DNA of 64,000 nt from Shimia litoralis (GTDB lineage Bacteria; Pseudomonadota; Alphaproteobacteria; Rhodobacterales; Rhodobacteraceae). Numbering within the stretch: position 1 is the stretch's first letter; the number at the start of each line of letters is the position of its first letter. The stretch lies in assembly GCF_005518135.1 (NCBI RefSeq), contig NZ_SULI01000004.1, forward strand, positions 62,001 to 126,000, written 5' to 3'. The notes below the pieces were generated by a model. It ran no database searches and had not been told where the DNA came from. It saw only the letters and a list, made by a program, of their open reading frames with translations. The position numbers and the translations under genes were made by a program. Below are positions 1 to 8,706 of this stretch, one piece after another.

Positions 1-2
1 TA

Positions 3-560
3 TTTACTTCCATGTTTCTGCATGGCGGTGTCTTGCACATTGCAGGCAACATGCTGTTTTTGTGGGTGTTCGGGGACAATATGGAAGACGAAATGGGCCA
101 CGTCGGCTTTGCTGTCTTCTATACGCTTTGCGGACTTGCGGCAGGCATGGCACAGGTCATATCCGATCCGACATCCCAAATTCCCACGGTGGGGGCCTCT
201 GGCGCCATTGCGGGGGTCATGGGCGGGTATTTGTTGATGTTCCCCAAAGCCCGCGTGGATGTGATCTTGATTGTTATCATCTTTTTTAAGATCTTTCCTG
301 TACCTGCATGGGTGGTTCTCGGAGTTTGGTTCGGACTGCAGCTGTTCAATGGCACCATGACCGACGCTGCTACAAGTGGTGTCGCGCACTGGGCACATGC
401 GGGGGGATTTGTTGCGGGCGTTCTGTTTACTATCTCGCTTTGGCGACGGCGCGGCGGGCCTGCGTATTGGCAAAAAACGCATGGACGCCCGAATAATCCA
501 GCGACCAAGCTGTCCACGACGACAAGCCTTGTGCCCATCGTCAGAAGGAAAAAAAAATGA
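3..560 (+). CDS. Rhomboid family intramembrane serine protease (5' end outside window)
   Basis: C-terminal part of a rhomboid protease, a polytopic membrane enzyme that cleaves transmembrane segments of its substrates in the lipid bilayer. The reading frame is open from the window edge, so the N-terminal helix or helices are missing. Visible family marks are the HGG...HIAGNM stretch at the start of the readable part, the GASGAIAG motif carrying the nucleophilic serine, and the AHAGGF motif carrying the catalytic histidine in the last membrane helix. The tail after the last helix is basic and ends in RRKKK. The stop codon overlaps the start of the next gene by 4 nt (ATGA), so the two are probably cotranscribed. 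The substrate cannot be predicted. Confidence 0.93.
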   Translation, partial: FTSMFLHGGVLHIAGNMLFLWVFGDNMEDEMGHVGFAVFYTLCGLAAGMAQVISDPTSQIPTVGASGAIAGVMGGYLLMFPKARVDVILIVIIFFKIFPVPAWVVLGVWFGLQLFNGTMTDAATSGVAHWAHAGGFVAGVLFTISLWRRRGGPAYWQKTHGRPNNPATKLSTTTSLVPIVRRKKK

Positions 561-919
561 CCCATACTGTCAGCTGTCATTGTGGTGCTGTTGTTCTGCG
601 GGTGGCCTTGGCCGATGGCCTTAAGACCGCATCACGATGCGATTGCAGCTTTTGCAGACGACGTGGGGCAGCCGCCGTCACTGTGCCACTGAATGGTCTT
701 GAGGTATTGTCTGGCGCTGAAAACCTGACGCTCTATCAATGGGGCACCAAGACCGCGAAACACTATTTCTGCAAGACGTGTGGCATCTACACGCATCACC
801 AACGACGCTCAAACCCGAACGAATACGGCGTCAATCTTGGGGCCATAGATGGCGTAAACCCGCGTGATCTAGGTCAAATCGATTGGGTTGATGGTGTCAA
901 TCATCCATCCGATGCATAG
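557..919 (+). CDS. GFA family (Mss4-like fold) zinc-binding protein
   Basis: Small 120-residue protein of the GFA family, named after glutathione-dependent formaldehyde-activating enzyme; most members have no proven reaction. Zinc-ligand cysteines are visible as CHCG near residue 7, CDCSFC around 28-33 and CKTCG near 71, the usual layout for this fold. The start ATG overlaps the rhomboid stop by 4 nt, which implies translational coupling, and a hairpin with a T-run follows 47 nt after its stop. The family call is secure. A true formaldehyde-glutathione role is only one possibility. Confidence 0.9.
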   Translation: MTHTVSCHCGAVVLRVALADGLKTASRCDCSFCRRRGAAAVTVPLNGLEVLSGAENLTLYQWGTKTAKHYFCKTCGIYTHHQRRSNPNEYGVNLGAIDGVNPRDLGQIDWVDGVNHPSDA

Positions 920-965
920 CGCATCGTAGTCAGCGGGCATTTCACACCATCACGCCCCTGACGCA

Positions 966-996
966 TGCCCAGCACATGCTGGGCATCGCATTTTTT
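966..996 (+). terminator. Rho-independent terminator after the GFA gene
   Basis: Perfect 9-bp inverted repeat TGCCCAGCA / TGCTGGGCA (966-974 with 977-985) followed within a few bases by a run of six T at 991-996. The T-run is on the plus strand, so it ends the rhomboid-GFA transcript. It sits just beyond the 3' end of the minus-strand phosphatase gene. Confidence 0.75.
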
Positions 997-1002
997 ACGG
1001 GA

Positions 1003-1794
1003 TCACTTGTTGCGGATAACTTTGGCAAACTGATCAAAAATGGGTTCATTCGCACAGACAACGTCGCCATCTTCCAGAACATTGCCTGTTTTATCAAGCG
1101 GTTCAACAAAGCCGCCTGCTTCTTTGACGATAATCACACCAGCCGCGAGATCCCAGATTTTCAGCGAACGCTCCCAAAACCCGTCGTAGCGACCCGCAGC
1201 AACATAAGCCATATCCAAAGCAGCCGAACCCCAACGGCGCACACCCGCAGTTGCTGGCAACAAACGTGCCAAATCCTGAAGTGTTTCAGGAAGGTCAGCC
1301 CGCCCAGCAAAGGGCAAACCGGTGGCGAAAATCGATTCAATCATGCGATTGCGACCAGAGACACGCAAACGCACACTGTCGTTCAGCCATGCGCCTTCGC
1401 CTTTTTCAGCATAAAACATCTCGTCTTTGGCTGCATCAAACACCACACCGGCAACAATTTCGCCCTTGTGCTCCAGAGCAATCGAAATCGCCCAATGCGG
1501 CAAGCCGTGCAAAAAGTTGGTCGTGCCATCCAGCGGGTCCACAATCCAGCGACGTGTTGGATCTTTGCCCGCGATTTCGCCGCCTTCTTCTGCCAACCAA
1601 CCATACGTTGGTCTGGCCGTCATCAGCTCTTCCTTGAGAATAGCCTCTGCGGCAATGTCGGCACGGCTGACAAAGTCACCGGCACCCTTCATGGAGACCT
1701 GCAGGTTCTCGACCTCACGGAAGTCTTTGACCAGTGAGCGCCCCGCTTTACGGGCGGCCTTCATCATGATGTTGAGATTTGCACTGCCCGGCAT
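1003..1794 (-). CDS. Inositol monophosphatase family protein (SuhB-like)
   Basis: 263-residue Mg2+-dependent phosphatase of the inositol monophosphatase superfamily, which dephosphorylates myo-inositol phosphates or related sugar phosphates in the cytoplasm. The two family signatures are present: the WIVDPLDGTTNF metal-binding motif around residues 83-94 and the WDLAAG motif near residue 214. The acidic EE pair in WLAEEGGE supplies another metal ligand. Length is normal for SuhB-type proteins. It converges on the GFA gene and has its own intergenic region of about 200 nt upstream. SuhB, CysQ-like or histidinol-phosphatase activity cannot be separated from sequence alone; SuhB-like is most likely. 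Confidence 0.9.
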   Translation of the reverse strand: MPGSANLNIMMKAARKAGRSLVKDFREVENLQVSMKGAGDFVSRADIAAEAILKEELMTARPTYGWLAEEGGEIAGKDPTRRWIVDPLDGTTNFLHGLPHWAISIALEHKGEIVAGVVFDAAKDEMFYAEKGEGAWLNDSVRLRVSGRNRMIESIFATGLPFAGRADLPETLQDLARLLPATAGVRRWGSAALDMAYVAAGRYDGFWERSLKIWDLAAGVIIVKEAGGFVEPLDKTGNVLEDGDVVCANEPIFDQFAKVIRNK

Positions 1795-1992
1795 GGCGTG
1801 GCTCCTTGGATGTGTCAGGCCGCGCGTATACGCCCCCTCTGCTCATTTGCCAAGGCCGTAAGCTCTGTCACCATGACGTTTGGGGCATTCTTGCCCAATA
1901 ATGCAGGGATAATCGCAAAAAATCCGGTGAATGGTCGGCTGGGCGTCTGTTGCCAAAGCCCGAGTCGACATTTCGGTGTCTGTGGTTGCAAC

Positions 1993-2904
1993 CTAAACCT
2001 GCTGCAAACGCCTTGCCTCTTCTCCGGCCAGCCGGATCAGATCGACCATATACGGCTTGGCAAGATCATCATTTCTGGTGGCAGCAAACAGGCCCCGCGT
2101 AAGCCCTTTGGACGTGAGTGGGCGAGTCACATAGTCAGATGAATACTTGACCTCGCGCACCACCCAATCAGGCAGCACCGACACGCCACGATTTGACGCC
2201 ACTAGCAACAAGATCACTGCGGTCAACTCGGCCTGCCGGATCGTCGCTGGTTCGACTTTGGCAGGCGACAGCAGTTGCGAAAAGATGTCCAGTCGCGACC
2301 GCTCGACCGGATAGGTAATCAGCGTTTCACCGCGAAAGTCTTCGGCGTCAATATACGGTTTTTGCGCCAACCGGTGCTGAGATGACGCGACAAAAACCGG
2401 GGCGTAGTCAAACAGATGCGAAAACGAGATACCCGCCATGTCTTCGGGATCAGACGAGACCACCAAATCCACCTCTTCTTTTTGCAGAGCAGGCATCGCG
2501 TCAAACGCCAATCCCGGACGAATATCGACATCCACGTCCGGCCACAGCTTGCGAAACTTTTCCAAGACCGGGAACAACCACTCGAAACACGCGTGACACT
2601 CAATGGCGATATGCAACCGGCCAGAGCTGCCTTCGCGCAGCCCATCAAATTCGGCCTCAAGCGCCTCGATCTGGGGCAGCACCTGATTGGCCAACCGCAA
2701 AAACCGCATCCCCGCTGCCGAAAGCGTCATGGGTTTTGAGCGCCGGACAAACAACTCTACACCAGTTTGTTCCTCAAGCCCTTTGATTTGATGGCTCAAT
2801 GCAGACTGTGTGATGTTCAGCTGTTCCGCAGCACGCGCAAGCCCGCCCGCTTGGTAAATCGCACGCACCGTGCGCAAGTGACGGAACTCAATGTGCATCT
2901 TCAT
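1993..2904 (-). CDS. metR: LysR-type regulator MetR
   Basis: 303-residue LysR-family activator. The N-terminal winged helix-turn-helix covers about residues 5-65 (AAEQLNITQSALSHQIKGLE) and a periplasmic-binding-like effector domain fills the rest. It is divergent from metF with about 93 nt between the two start codons, the classic metR arrangement. MetR of enteric bacteria uses homocysteine as coregulator to activate methionine biosynthesis genes. The shared intergenic region carries a near-consensus MetR site. The name rests on family resemblance plus this context. Confidence 0.85.
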   Translation of the reverse strand: MKMHIEFRHLRTVRAIYQAGGLARAAEQLNITQSALSHQIKGLEEQTGVELFVRRSKPMTLSAAGMRFLRLANQVLPQIEALEAEFDGLREGSSGRLHIAIECHACFEWLFPVLEKFRKLWPDVDVDIRPGLAFDAMPALQKEEVDLVVSSDPEDMAGISFSHLFDYAPVFVASSQHRLAQKPYIDAEDFRGETLITYPVERSRLDIFSQLLSPAKVEPATIRQAELTAVILLLVASNRGVSVLPDWVVREVKYSSDYVTRPLTSKGLTRGLFAATRNDDLAKPYMVDLIRLAGEEARRLQQV

Positions 2905-2934
2905 GTGTCAGCCTCATGTTTTTCTTGAAAAGTA

Positions 2935-2947
2935 TGAATTTGCCTCA
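2935..2947. promoter_or_regulatory. Candidate MetR binding site
   Basis: TGAA-N5-CTCA, one mismatch from the MetR consensus TGAA-N5-TTCA. It lies in the short region between the divergent metR and metF genes, about 50 nt upstream of the chosen metF start. The match is short, so its weight comes mainly from its position. Confidence 0.4.
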
Positions 2948-2997
2948 AAATGGCATGTGTGCAACATGAGGGCAACCACAAGATTGGACCTGATAAC

Positions 2998-3864
2998 ATG
3001 AACCAGCCAACAATTTCATTTGAGTTTTTTCCGCCCCAAAACCTCGAAGCATCATTTCGGCTTTGGGACACGGTCCAGACCTTGGCCCCATTGGACCCGC
3101 GCTTTGTATCTGTGACCTATGGCGCAGGTGGAACGACCCGCGACCTCACCCGTGACGCAGTCGCAACCCTGCACAAATCCAGCGGATTGAATGTTGCGGC
3201 CCACCTGACCTGCGTGAATGCCACCCGCGCGGAAACACTGGCGATCGCCAATGACTTTGCCGCAGCCGGTGTCAGCGACATTGTCGCCCTGCGTGGTGAT
3301 CCCCCAAAAGGCAGCCAGTCCTTCCAAGCGCATCCCGAGGGGTTCGCCAACTCTGTCGAGTTGATTGAAGCGCTGGCGCAAGCAGGAAATTTCAACATCC
3401 GTGTCGGCGCCTATCCCGACAAGCACCCAGAAGCCGAAAACACCCAAGCCGACATTGACTGGCTCAAGCGCAAAATCGACGCTGGCGCGACCGAGGCCCT
3501 GACCCAATTTTTCTTTGAAGCCGACACGTTTTTGAGGTTCCGCGATGCGTGTGTAAAAGCCGGAATTGATGCCCCGATTGTTCCAGGCATTTTGCCGATT
3601 GAGAACTGGAAAGGCGCGCGCAACTTTGCAATGCGGTGTGGGACCGACATTCCTGCATGGCTCGACGAGGCCTTCACCAAAGCAGACCGCGACGGACGTA
3701 CCGATTTGCTGGCAACGGCAATCTGCGCCGAACTTTGCTCCGATTTATTGGACGAAGGCGTGGACTCGCTGCATTTTTACACACTCAACCGTCCCGAGCT
3801 GACGCGAGATGTCTGTCATGCCCTTGGTGTGACCCCAAAAATACTGCTCGAAAATGTTGCCTAG
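2998..3864 (+). CDS. metF: 5,10-methylenetetrahydrofolate reductase
   Basis: 288-residue FAD enzyme that reduces 5,10-methylene-THF to 5-methyl-THF, the methyl donor for methionine synthase. The N-terminal ISFEFFPPQ segment holds the catalytic glutamate region of the TIM barrel, and VTYGAGGTTR and ALRGDPP are typical MetF motifs. I chose the ATG at 2998 because the protein then begins right before ISFEFFPP as in known MetF, with a GGA 9 nt upstream. An in-frame ATG at 2950 would place 16 unrelated residues in front. It is divergent from metR. The cobalamin genes later in the window would feed a B12-dependent methionine synthase, but that gene is not here. Confidence 0.95.
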   Translation: MNQPTISFEFFPPQNLEASFRLWDTVQTLAPLDPRFVSVTYGAGGTTRDLTRDAVATLHKSSGLNVAAHLTCVNATRAETLAIANDFAAAGVSDIVALRGDPPKGSQSFQAHPEGFANSVELIEALAQAGNFNIRVGAYPDKHPEAENTQADIDWLKRKIDAGATEALTQFFFEADTFLRFRDACVKAGIDAPIVPGILPIENWKGARNFAMRCGTDIPAWLDEAFTKADRDGRTDLLATAICAELCSDLLDEGVDSLHFYTLNRPELTRDVCHALGVTPKILLENVA

Positions 3865-4039
3865 CCCAGAGCATTTCTTCAAATCCGGCCTGTGGACCTT
3901 GCAGAGACTTTGACTTTGCGAGGCCCATAGCTCACTCCTCACAGTCTTTCGTTGATGACCGAACGACGCTTGTCATTCACGTCAGAGTATCGCACCCTCG
4001 GTAAAACTGCGCGCGATGCCAATACTAGAGGACAGCATC

Positions 4040-4945
4040 ATGATCCTGTGCTGCGGCGAGGCCGTCGTTGATATGTTGCCCGTGCCGGCGGACCAAAATG
4101 CGCCGACATATCAGGCCGTGACTGGTGGCGCGGCGGTGAACACTGCCATTGCTCTTGCCAGATTGGATCAACAGGTCGGATTTTTTGGCGGGCTGTCTCG
4201 CGATCACTTTGGGTCACTTCTGGCGCGAACGATGGCCCGTGAATCTGTGTCGACCACGCATGCCTGTATGAGCGACGCACCGACCACATTAGCATTTGCC
4301 CATCTCAACGACGGTGTCGCCAGCTATTCCTTTTACGATAGCCAAAGTGCAGGCCGCGCGGTCTCACCTGCGCAGCTTCCGATACTTGACGGGGTTGATG
4401 CCCTTGTCTTGGGCGGTATCAGCTTGATCCATCGTCCTGCGGCTGGCGCATTCGAGGCCCTCATGCAGATCGCGGGCCCTGAGCGCCTGACGGTTTTAGA
4501 CATCAACATTCGCCCAACCTTGATTGATGACGAAGACGCCTATCGTAAACGGTTGGATCGGATGATCGCTATGGCGGATATCGTCAAGCTCTCGGACGAA
4601 GATATCGACTGGTTGCGCCCTGATCCCCCCGAGCAGCTGTTGGCGGGACGCGCATCCTTGGTTTTGCACACACATGGGGATCAAGGGGCAACTGTTTACT
4701 CGCGCCACGGATCTCAGCATTTGCCCGCAAGCCCTGTGTCGGTTGTGGATACCGTCGGAGCGGGCGATACTTTTGTGGCGGGCCTGCTTGCCAGTCTGGC
4801 CCGCGATGGCCTGTTGCATCCACAACGATTGGCAACCGCCACCCGCGCACCGATCATGCGCGCCACAGCTTATGGCATGCGCGCTGCGACATTCTCGGTC
4901 ACGCGCGCTGGTGCCAATCCACCCACAACCATGGAATTACAATGA
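4040..4945 (+). CDS. PfkB-family carbohydrate kinase (fructokinase-like)
   Basis: 301-residue ribokinase/PfkB-fold sugar kinase. The N-terminal signature [14 protein letters not shown] and the C-terminal signature [12 protein letters not shown], with the catalytic aspartate, are both intact. The start at 4040 is preferred over the in-frame ATG at 4016 because AGAGGA lies 8 nt upstream and the protein then opens with [12 protein letters not shown], as expected for the first beta strand. It overlaps dtd by 4 nt. Fructose is the commonest substrate for such proteins, but the sugar cannot be read from the sequence. Confidence 0.9.
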   Translation: MILCCGEAVVDMLPVPADQNAPTYQAVTGGAAVNTAIALARLDQQVGFFGGLSRDHFGSLLARTMARESVSTTHACMSDAPTTLAFAHLNDGVASYSFYDSQSAGRAVSPAQLPILDGVDALVLGGISLIHRPAAGAFEALMQIAGPERLTVLDINIRPTLIDDEDAYRKRLDRMIAMADIVKLSDEDIDWLRPDPPEQLLAGRASLVLHTHGDQGATVYSRHGSQHLPASPVSVVDTVGAGDTFVAGLLASLARDGLLHPQRLATATRAPIMRATAYGMRAATFSVTRAGANPPTTMELQ

Positions 4946-5379
4946 GAGCTTTGGTCCAGCGTGTCAGCCACGCCTCTGTGCATGTCCAATCCGAGTTGAT
5001 TGGCAAGATTGATGCGGGGTTGCTTGTTCTTGTTTGCGCCATGCAAGGAGACACAGAGCAACAGGCTGACAAACTTGCAGCAAAAATTGCAAAACTGCGA
5101 ATTTTCAAAGACGACGCGGACAAAATGAACCTGTCGCTGCTGCAGACCGGTGGCGCTGCTCTTGTGGTGTCCCAGTTTACGCTGGCAGCGGACACTCGAA
5201 GCGGCAACCGTCCGGGATTTTCAACGGCTGCTGCACCTGAGACGGGTGAACGCCTGTATACATATTTTGCTGACCAAATCGCGGCGCTGGGTATTCAAAC
5301 CGAGCGCGGACAATTTGGGGCCGACATGCAGGTGGCATTGCAAAACGACGGTCCCGTGACAATTTGGCTTGAGGTATGA
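4942..5379 (+). CDS. dtd: D-aminoacyl-tRNA deacylase
   Basis: 145-residue Dtd, the cytoplasmic proofreading enzyme that hydrolyses D-amino acids mischarged on tRNA. Characteristic segments are [13 protein letters not shown] at the N-terminus, SQFTLAAD near the active-site threonine, GNRPGF, and NDGPVT at the C-terminus. Length is exactly that of the family. The start overlaps the kinase stop by 4 nt (ATGA), so translation is probably coupled to the kinase, although the functions are unrelated. Confidence 0.96.
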   Translation: MRALVQRVSHASVHVQSELIGKIDAGLLVLVCAMQGDTEQQADKLAAKIAKLRIFKDDADKMNLSLLQTGGAALVVSQFTLAADTRSGNRPGFSTAAAPETGERLYTYFADQIAALGIQTERGQFGADMQVALQNDGPVTIWLEV

Positions 5380-5385
5380 ACGCGA

Positions 5386-5907
5386 TCAGGATTTTTTGAC
5401 AAACTTGGTCAAAATCACGATGCGCTGACCCTCGACACGACCTTCGATGTGCTCGGCATTATCTGCTACCAAAGAAATATTGCGCACAGCCGTCCCGCGT
5501 TTTGCTGTAAAACCTGCGCCTTTTACGGGCAAATCCTTGATCAAAACAACAGCATCACCGGCGGCCAAAACCGCCCCGTTGCTGTCGCGATGCGTCACGG
5601 CATCAGGATCTGCCAACCCTGCCTCGGCCCAATCTTTTACGTCATCTTCCAGATAGGCGATGTCTAACAAATCTCGCGCCCATGGGGCCTCACTTAATCC
5701 GTGCAACACACGATACGCCACCACCTGTACTGCTGGTGTCGTGCTCCAGATGGGGTCGTGCAGACATTGCCAATGCGGCGCATCGGTCACTTGGCCGTCA
5801 ACACCCGCAAGACATGTCTGGCAAAGCAGGATGTTCTCGGATTTGGGCGCGACAGTATAAGTGCTGAGGTCTTCTGTTGCCCCACAAAGTGCGCAGATAT
5901 CGGCCAT
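5386..5907 (-). CDS. PhnA (YjdM)-like zinc-ribbon protein
   Basis: 173-residue protein with a short N-terminal zinc ribbon (CALCG...CQTC, residues 5-32) and a C-terminal PhnA domain (about 110-170) containing DGAV-like turns around NGAVLAAGDAVVLIKDLPVKG. The E. coli homologue was called alkylphosphonate uptake protein, but that role is not supported and the real function is unclear. Start chosen at 5907 because GGAG is 6 nt upstream; the ATG at 5913 lies directly against that site. It converges with dtd, with 6 nt between the stops. Confidence 0.85.
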   Translation of the reverse strand: MADICALCGATEDLSTYTVAPKSENILLCQTCLAGVDGQVTDAPHWQCLHDPIWSTTPAVQVVAYRVLHGLSEAPWARDLLDIAYLEDDVKDWAEAGLADPDAVTHRDSNGAVLAAGDAVVLIKDLPVKGAGFTAKRGTAVRNISLVADNAEHIEGRVEGQRIVILTKFVKKS

Positions 5908-6044
5908 GGTCATCTCCTGAAAAACTTGATTTGCTTATGACCTGTGGACCCATCAACGTCTAGCGCATTCGCTCTTGGCCTTTGGGCTGGTACACAACAG
6001 GGAATTACGTCATCCTGAGCGCACACAACCCCCACAGAGTTCGT

Positions 6045-7163
6045 ATGAAAAACACACGCCAAGATCATGTCGAAAAAATCTGGTGGCACGGTGTAAAAGC
6101 CGTTCAAGGCACCGCCTGCGTCGCCAAGGCATTGGTCAACGCGCAAGTGACGCGCCCGGATCAAGTGATCGCGGTTGGCAAAGCCGCATGCGCCATGGCC
6201 GCCGCCGTATTTGATGTGTTTGATGAACAGGTGCCTACCCTCGTGGTGACCAAATATGATCATCTCGCCCCCCTGCCCGCTGCTGCAAAAGTCATCGAGG
6301 CCGCACACCCCCTGCCGGATGAAAACAGTCTGATCGCAGGGTATGAAGTCTGGAAAACCGTGCGTCAGTTGCCGGACAATGCACATCTATTGATGCTGGT
6401 GTCTGGTGGGGCTTCCGCCCTTGCCGAACTTCCGGTCCAAGGCATGACTCTCTCTCATTTACAAACCGAGACCACACAGATGCTGGCCAGTGGGCTGGAC
6501 ATCCACGCCATGAATGCGCGGCGCAAAGAGCTGTCTATGATCAAAGGTGGCAAGCTTTTGGCGGAATTCTCTGGCGAGCTGGTGACCACGTTGGCAATTT
6601 CCGACGTCGAAGGGGACAGCCTTGCGATTATTGGGTCCGGATTGGGGCAAGCTCCGGAAAGCTACCGATATTCGTTTGACCCTTACATTGTCGCTTCGAA
6701 CGCCATTGCGCGCGCGGCCTGTGCTCACAAGGCCACATCTTTGGGCCATAAGGTGATCACCAACCAAGAAACCCTCTATGCGGATGTTTTTGATCTGGCC
6801 AAAACAATCGGCCACGAGCTGCGTCAGCTGCCTGCGGGTGTACATATTTGGGGCGGCGAACCCACAATTGTGCTCCCGCCTGACCCTGGCCAAGGCGGGA
6901 GAAATCAAGCGCTCGCACTGGCCCTGAGCAGGGAAATCTCTGGCGTGGTTGGGCTAACGGTCTTGGTTGCGGGCACCGACGGGACGGACGGCCCGACGGA
7001 TGCCGCTGGCGGATTGATCAGCGGCGTGACGTGGCGCGAGGAAGGCCACCGTGCGCTGCGGCTGGCCGACAGTGGCCATTTCCTTGAACAGCAAGGGGCC
7101 GTTTTCAAATCCGGCCCCACGGGCACCAACGTCATGGACCTTATCGTGGCAATCAAAGACTAA
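6045..7163 (+). CDS. Glycerate 2-kinase (DUF4147/MOFRL type)
   Basis: 372-residue glycerate kinase of the GckA/TtuD class, which phosphorylates D-glycerate with ATP to give 2-phosphoglycerate. The N-terminal DUF4147 domain contains [10 protein letters not shown] and [13 protein letters not shown]. The C-terminal MOFRL domain contains [17 protein letters not shown] and [16 protein letters not shown] chose the ATG at 6045 because it gives the usual distance to AVGKAA; the ORF is open back to 5982. It overlaps the glpK stop by 4 nt in convergent orientation. It probably works in serine-cycle or glyoxylate-derived glycerate use. Confidence 0.9.
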   Translation: MKNTRQDHVEKIWWHGVKAVQGTACVAKALVNAQVTRPDQVIAVGKAACAMAAAVFDVFDEQVPTLVVTKYDHLAPLPAAAKVIEAAHPLPDENSLIAGYEVWKTVRQLPDNAHLLMLVSGGASALAELPVQGMTLSHLQTETTQMLASGLDIHAMNARRKELSMIKGGKLLAEFSGELVTTLAISDVEGDSLAIIGSGLGQAPESYRYSFDPYIVASNAIARAACAHKATSLGHKVITNQETLYADVFDLAKTIGHELRQLPAGVHIWGGEPTIVLPPDPGQGGRNQALALALSREISGVVGLTVLVAGTDGTDGPTDAAGGLISGVTWREEGHRALRLADSGHFLEQQGAVFKSGPTGTNVMDLIVAIKD

Positions 7164-8644
7164 ACCGACAAGGTGGCACGCACGGCGCGTTGCCAGCTTG
7201 CGTATCTTTCGTCGCTTATGTCCGAGGTCATCACCGGCTCGAACCTGCAATCGCGCGACCAAGTCTGCGCAAAAGTTTTGGCGTCCGGATAAAGCCCCGC
7301 ATACATCCCCGCCAACCACGCAGCCCCAGTCGCCGTGCTTTCCAACACCTTTGGGCGATCAATCGGTGCGCCCAGAATATCCGACAAGAATTGCATCGTC
7401 CAATTGCTGGCGCTCATCCCCCCGTCAACCCGCAACACGGTGTCCGCCTTGTGGCCGATATCGGCTTGCATGGCTTCGATCAGATCCCGTGTCTGGAACC
7501 CGACGCTTTCCAAGGCCGCGCGCGATATCTCGGCGGGGCCTGATCCACGAGACAACCCGTATATGGCCCCACGGCAATCCGGCGCCCAATATGGGGCACC
7601 AAGGCCCGTGAACGCGGGCACAAAAATCACATTCTGGGAGGGATCAGATGACTGCGCCAGAGGCTGGGTGTCGCGCGCATTGTCAATTATTTGCAACCCA
7701 TCACGCAGCCATTGCACCACGGCCCCCGCCACAAAAATCGATCCTTCCAACGCATAGGTTGGCTGCCCGTCCAACTGATAGGCAATCGTGGTCAACAGAC
7801 GGTTTTGCGATGTCACCGGTGTTTGGCCCGTATTGAGCAAGGCAAAACATCCGGTCCCATAAGTAGACTTCATCATACCCGGTTCAAAACACGCCTGCCC
7901 TATGGTCGCCGCCTGTTGATCCCCCGCGACGCCCAAGATCGGGATGGCAGCACCAAAAATGTCGGGCGTGGTCTGGCCGAACTCTGCGGCGCAATCTTTG
8001 ACATCAGGCAGCATCGCCATGGGAACATCCAAGATCGCACAGGCCTGCGCGCTCCATGCCCCTTGATGAATATCATATAGCATTGTGCGCGACGCATTGG
8101 TGGCATCGGTGACGTGCGAAGCCCCGCCAGTTAGTTTCCAGATGAGAAAGCTATCAACGGTTCCAAACAACAATTCCCCGTTTTCGGCCCGCGCGCGCGC
8201 ACCTTGGACATGATCCAATATCCACGACACTTTGGTGCCGGAAAAATATGGGTCCACCACCAAGCCCGATATTTGGCAGAGCGTGTCTTCATGACCCTGC
8301 GCTCTGAGGGTTTCGCACATGTCCGACGTGCGCCGATCCTGCCACACGATAGCATTATACACGGGATGTCCGGTGGCTTTGTCCCAGACAATCGTCGTTT
8401 CCCGTTGGTTGGTGATGCCAATGCCTGCGACGTCAGAGGCGCTCAGGCCCGCATTTTGCAACACCTCGCGACAGGTTTTAACGGTCGTCCCCCAAAGATC
8501 ATCAGCATCATGTTCCACCCAACCGGATTTCGGAAAATGTTGCGCAAACTCCTGCTGGGCTTGACCGATGATCGCCATATTGGCGTCAAACAAGATCGCG
8601 CGGGTAGATGTGGTGCCTTGGTCGATCGCAAGAATATGGGTCAT
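7160..8644 (-). CDS. glpK: Glycerol kinase
   Basis: 494-residue FGGY-family kinase making sn-glycerol-3-phosphate from glycerol and ATP. It begins with [15 protein letters not shown], the phosphate-binding loop of the actin-like fold. It contains GITNQRETT and WQDRRT in the first domain, GVAGDQQAA in the middle and [14 protein letters not shown] in the second domain. Length matches E. coli GlpK within a few residues. It lies 62 nt downstream of glpD on the same strand, so the two form a glycerol catabolic operon. No glycerol facilitator or glpR regulator is present nearby. Confidence 0.97.
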   Translation of the reverse strand: MTHILAIDQGTTSTRAILFDANMAIIGQAQQEFAQHFPKSGWVEHDADDLWGTTVKTCREVLQNAGLSASDVAGIGITNQRETTIVWDKATGHPVYNAIVWQDRRTSDMCETLRAQGHEDTLCQISGLVVDPYFSGTKVSWILDHVQGARARAENGELLFGTVDSFLIWKLTGGASHVTDATNASRTMLYDIHQGAWSAQACAILDVPMAMLPDVKDCAAEFGQTTPDIFGAAIPILGVAGDQQAATIGQACFEPGMMKSTYGTGCFALLNTGQTPVTSQNRLLTTIAYQLDGQPTYALEGSIFVAGAVVQWLRDGLQIIDNARDTQPLAQSSDPSQNVIFVPAFTGLGAPYWAPDCRGAIYGLSRGSGPAEISRAALESVGFQTRDLIEAMQADIGHKADTVLRVDGGMSASNWTMQFLSDILGAPIDRPKVLESTATGAAWLAGMYAGLYPDAKTFAQTWSRDCRFEPVMTSDISDERYASWQRAVRATLSV

Positions 8645-8706
8645 ATCTCTATCACATTATGGTGCGGAACTGGGACCAGATTGGCGCAATTTGGCGTCCG
8701 CGCCAA

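Noticed and set aside
976-1737. 253-codon open frame on the plus strand opposite the inositol phosphatase
   Set aside because: Its product shows no domain, and the opposite strand encodes a complete enzyme with both family motifs.
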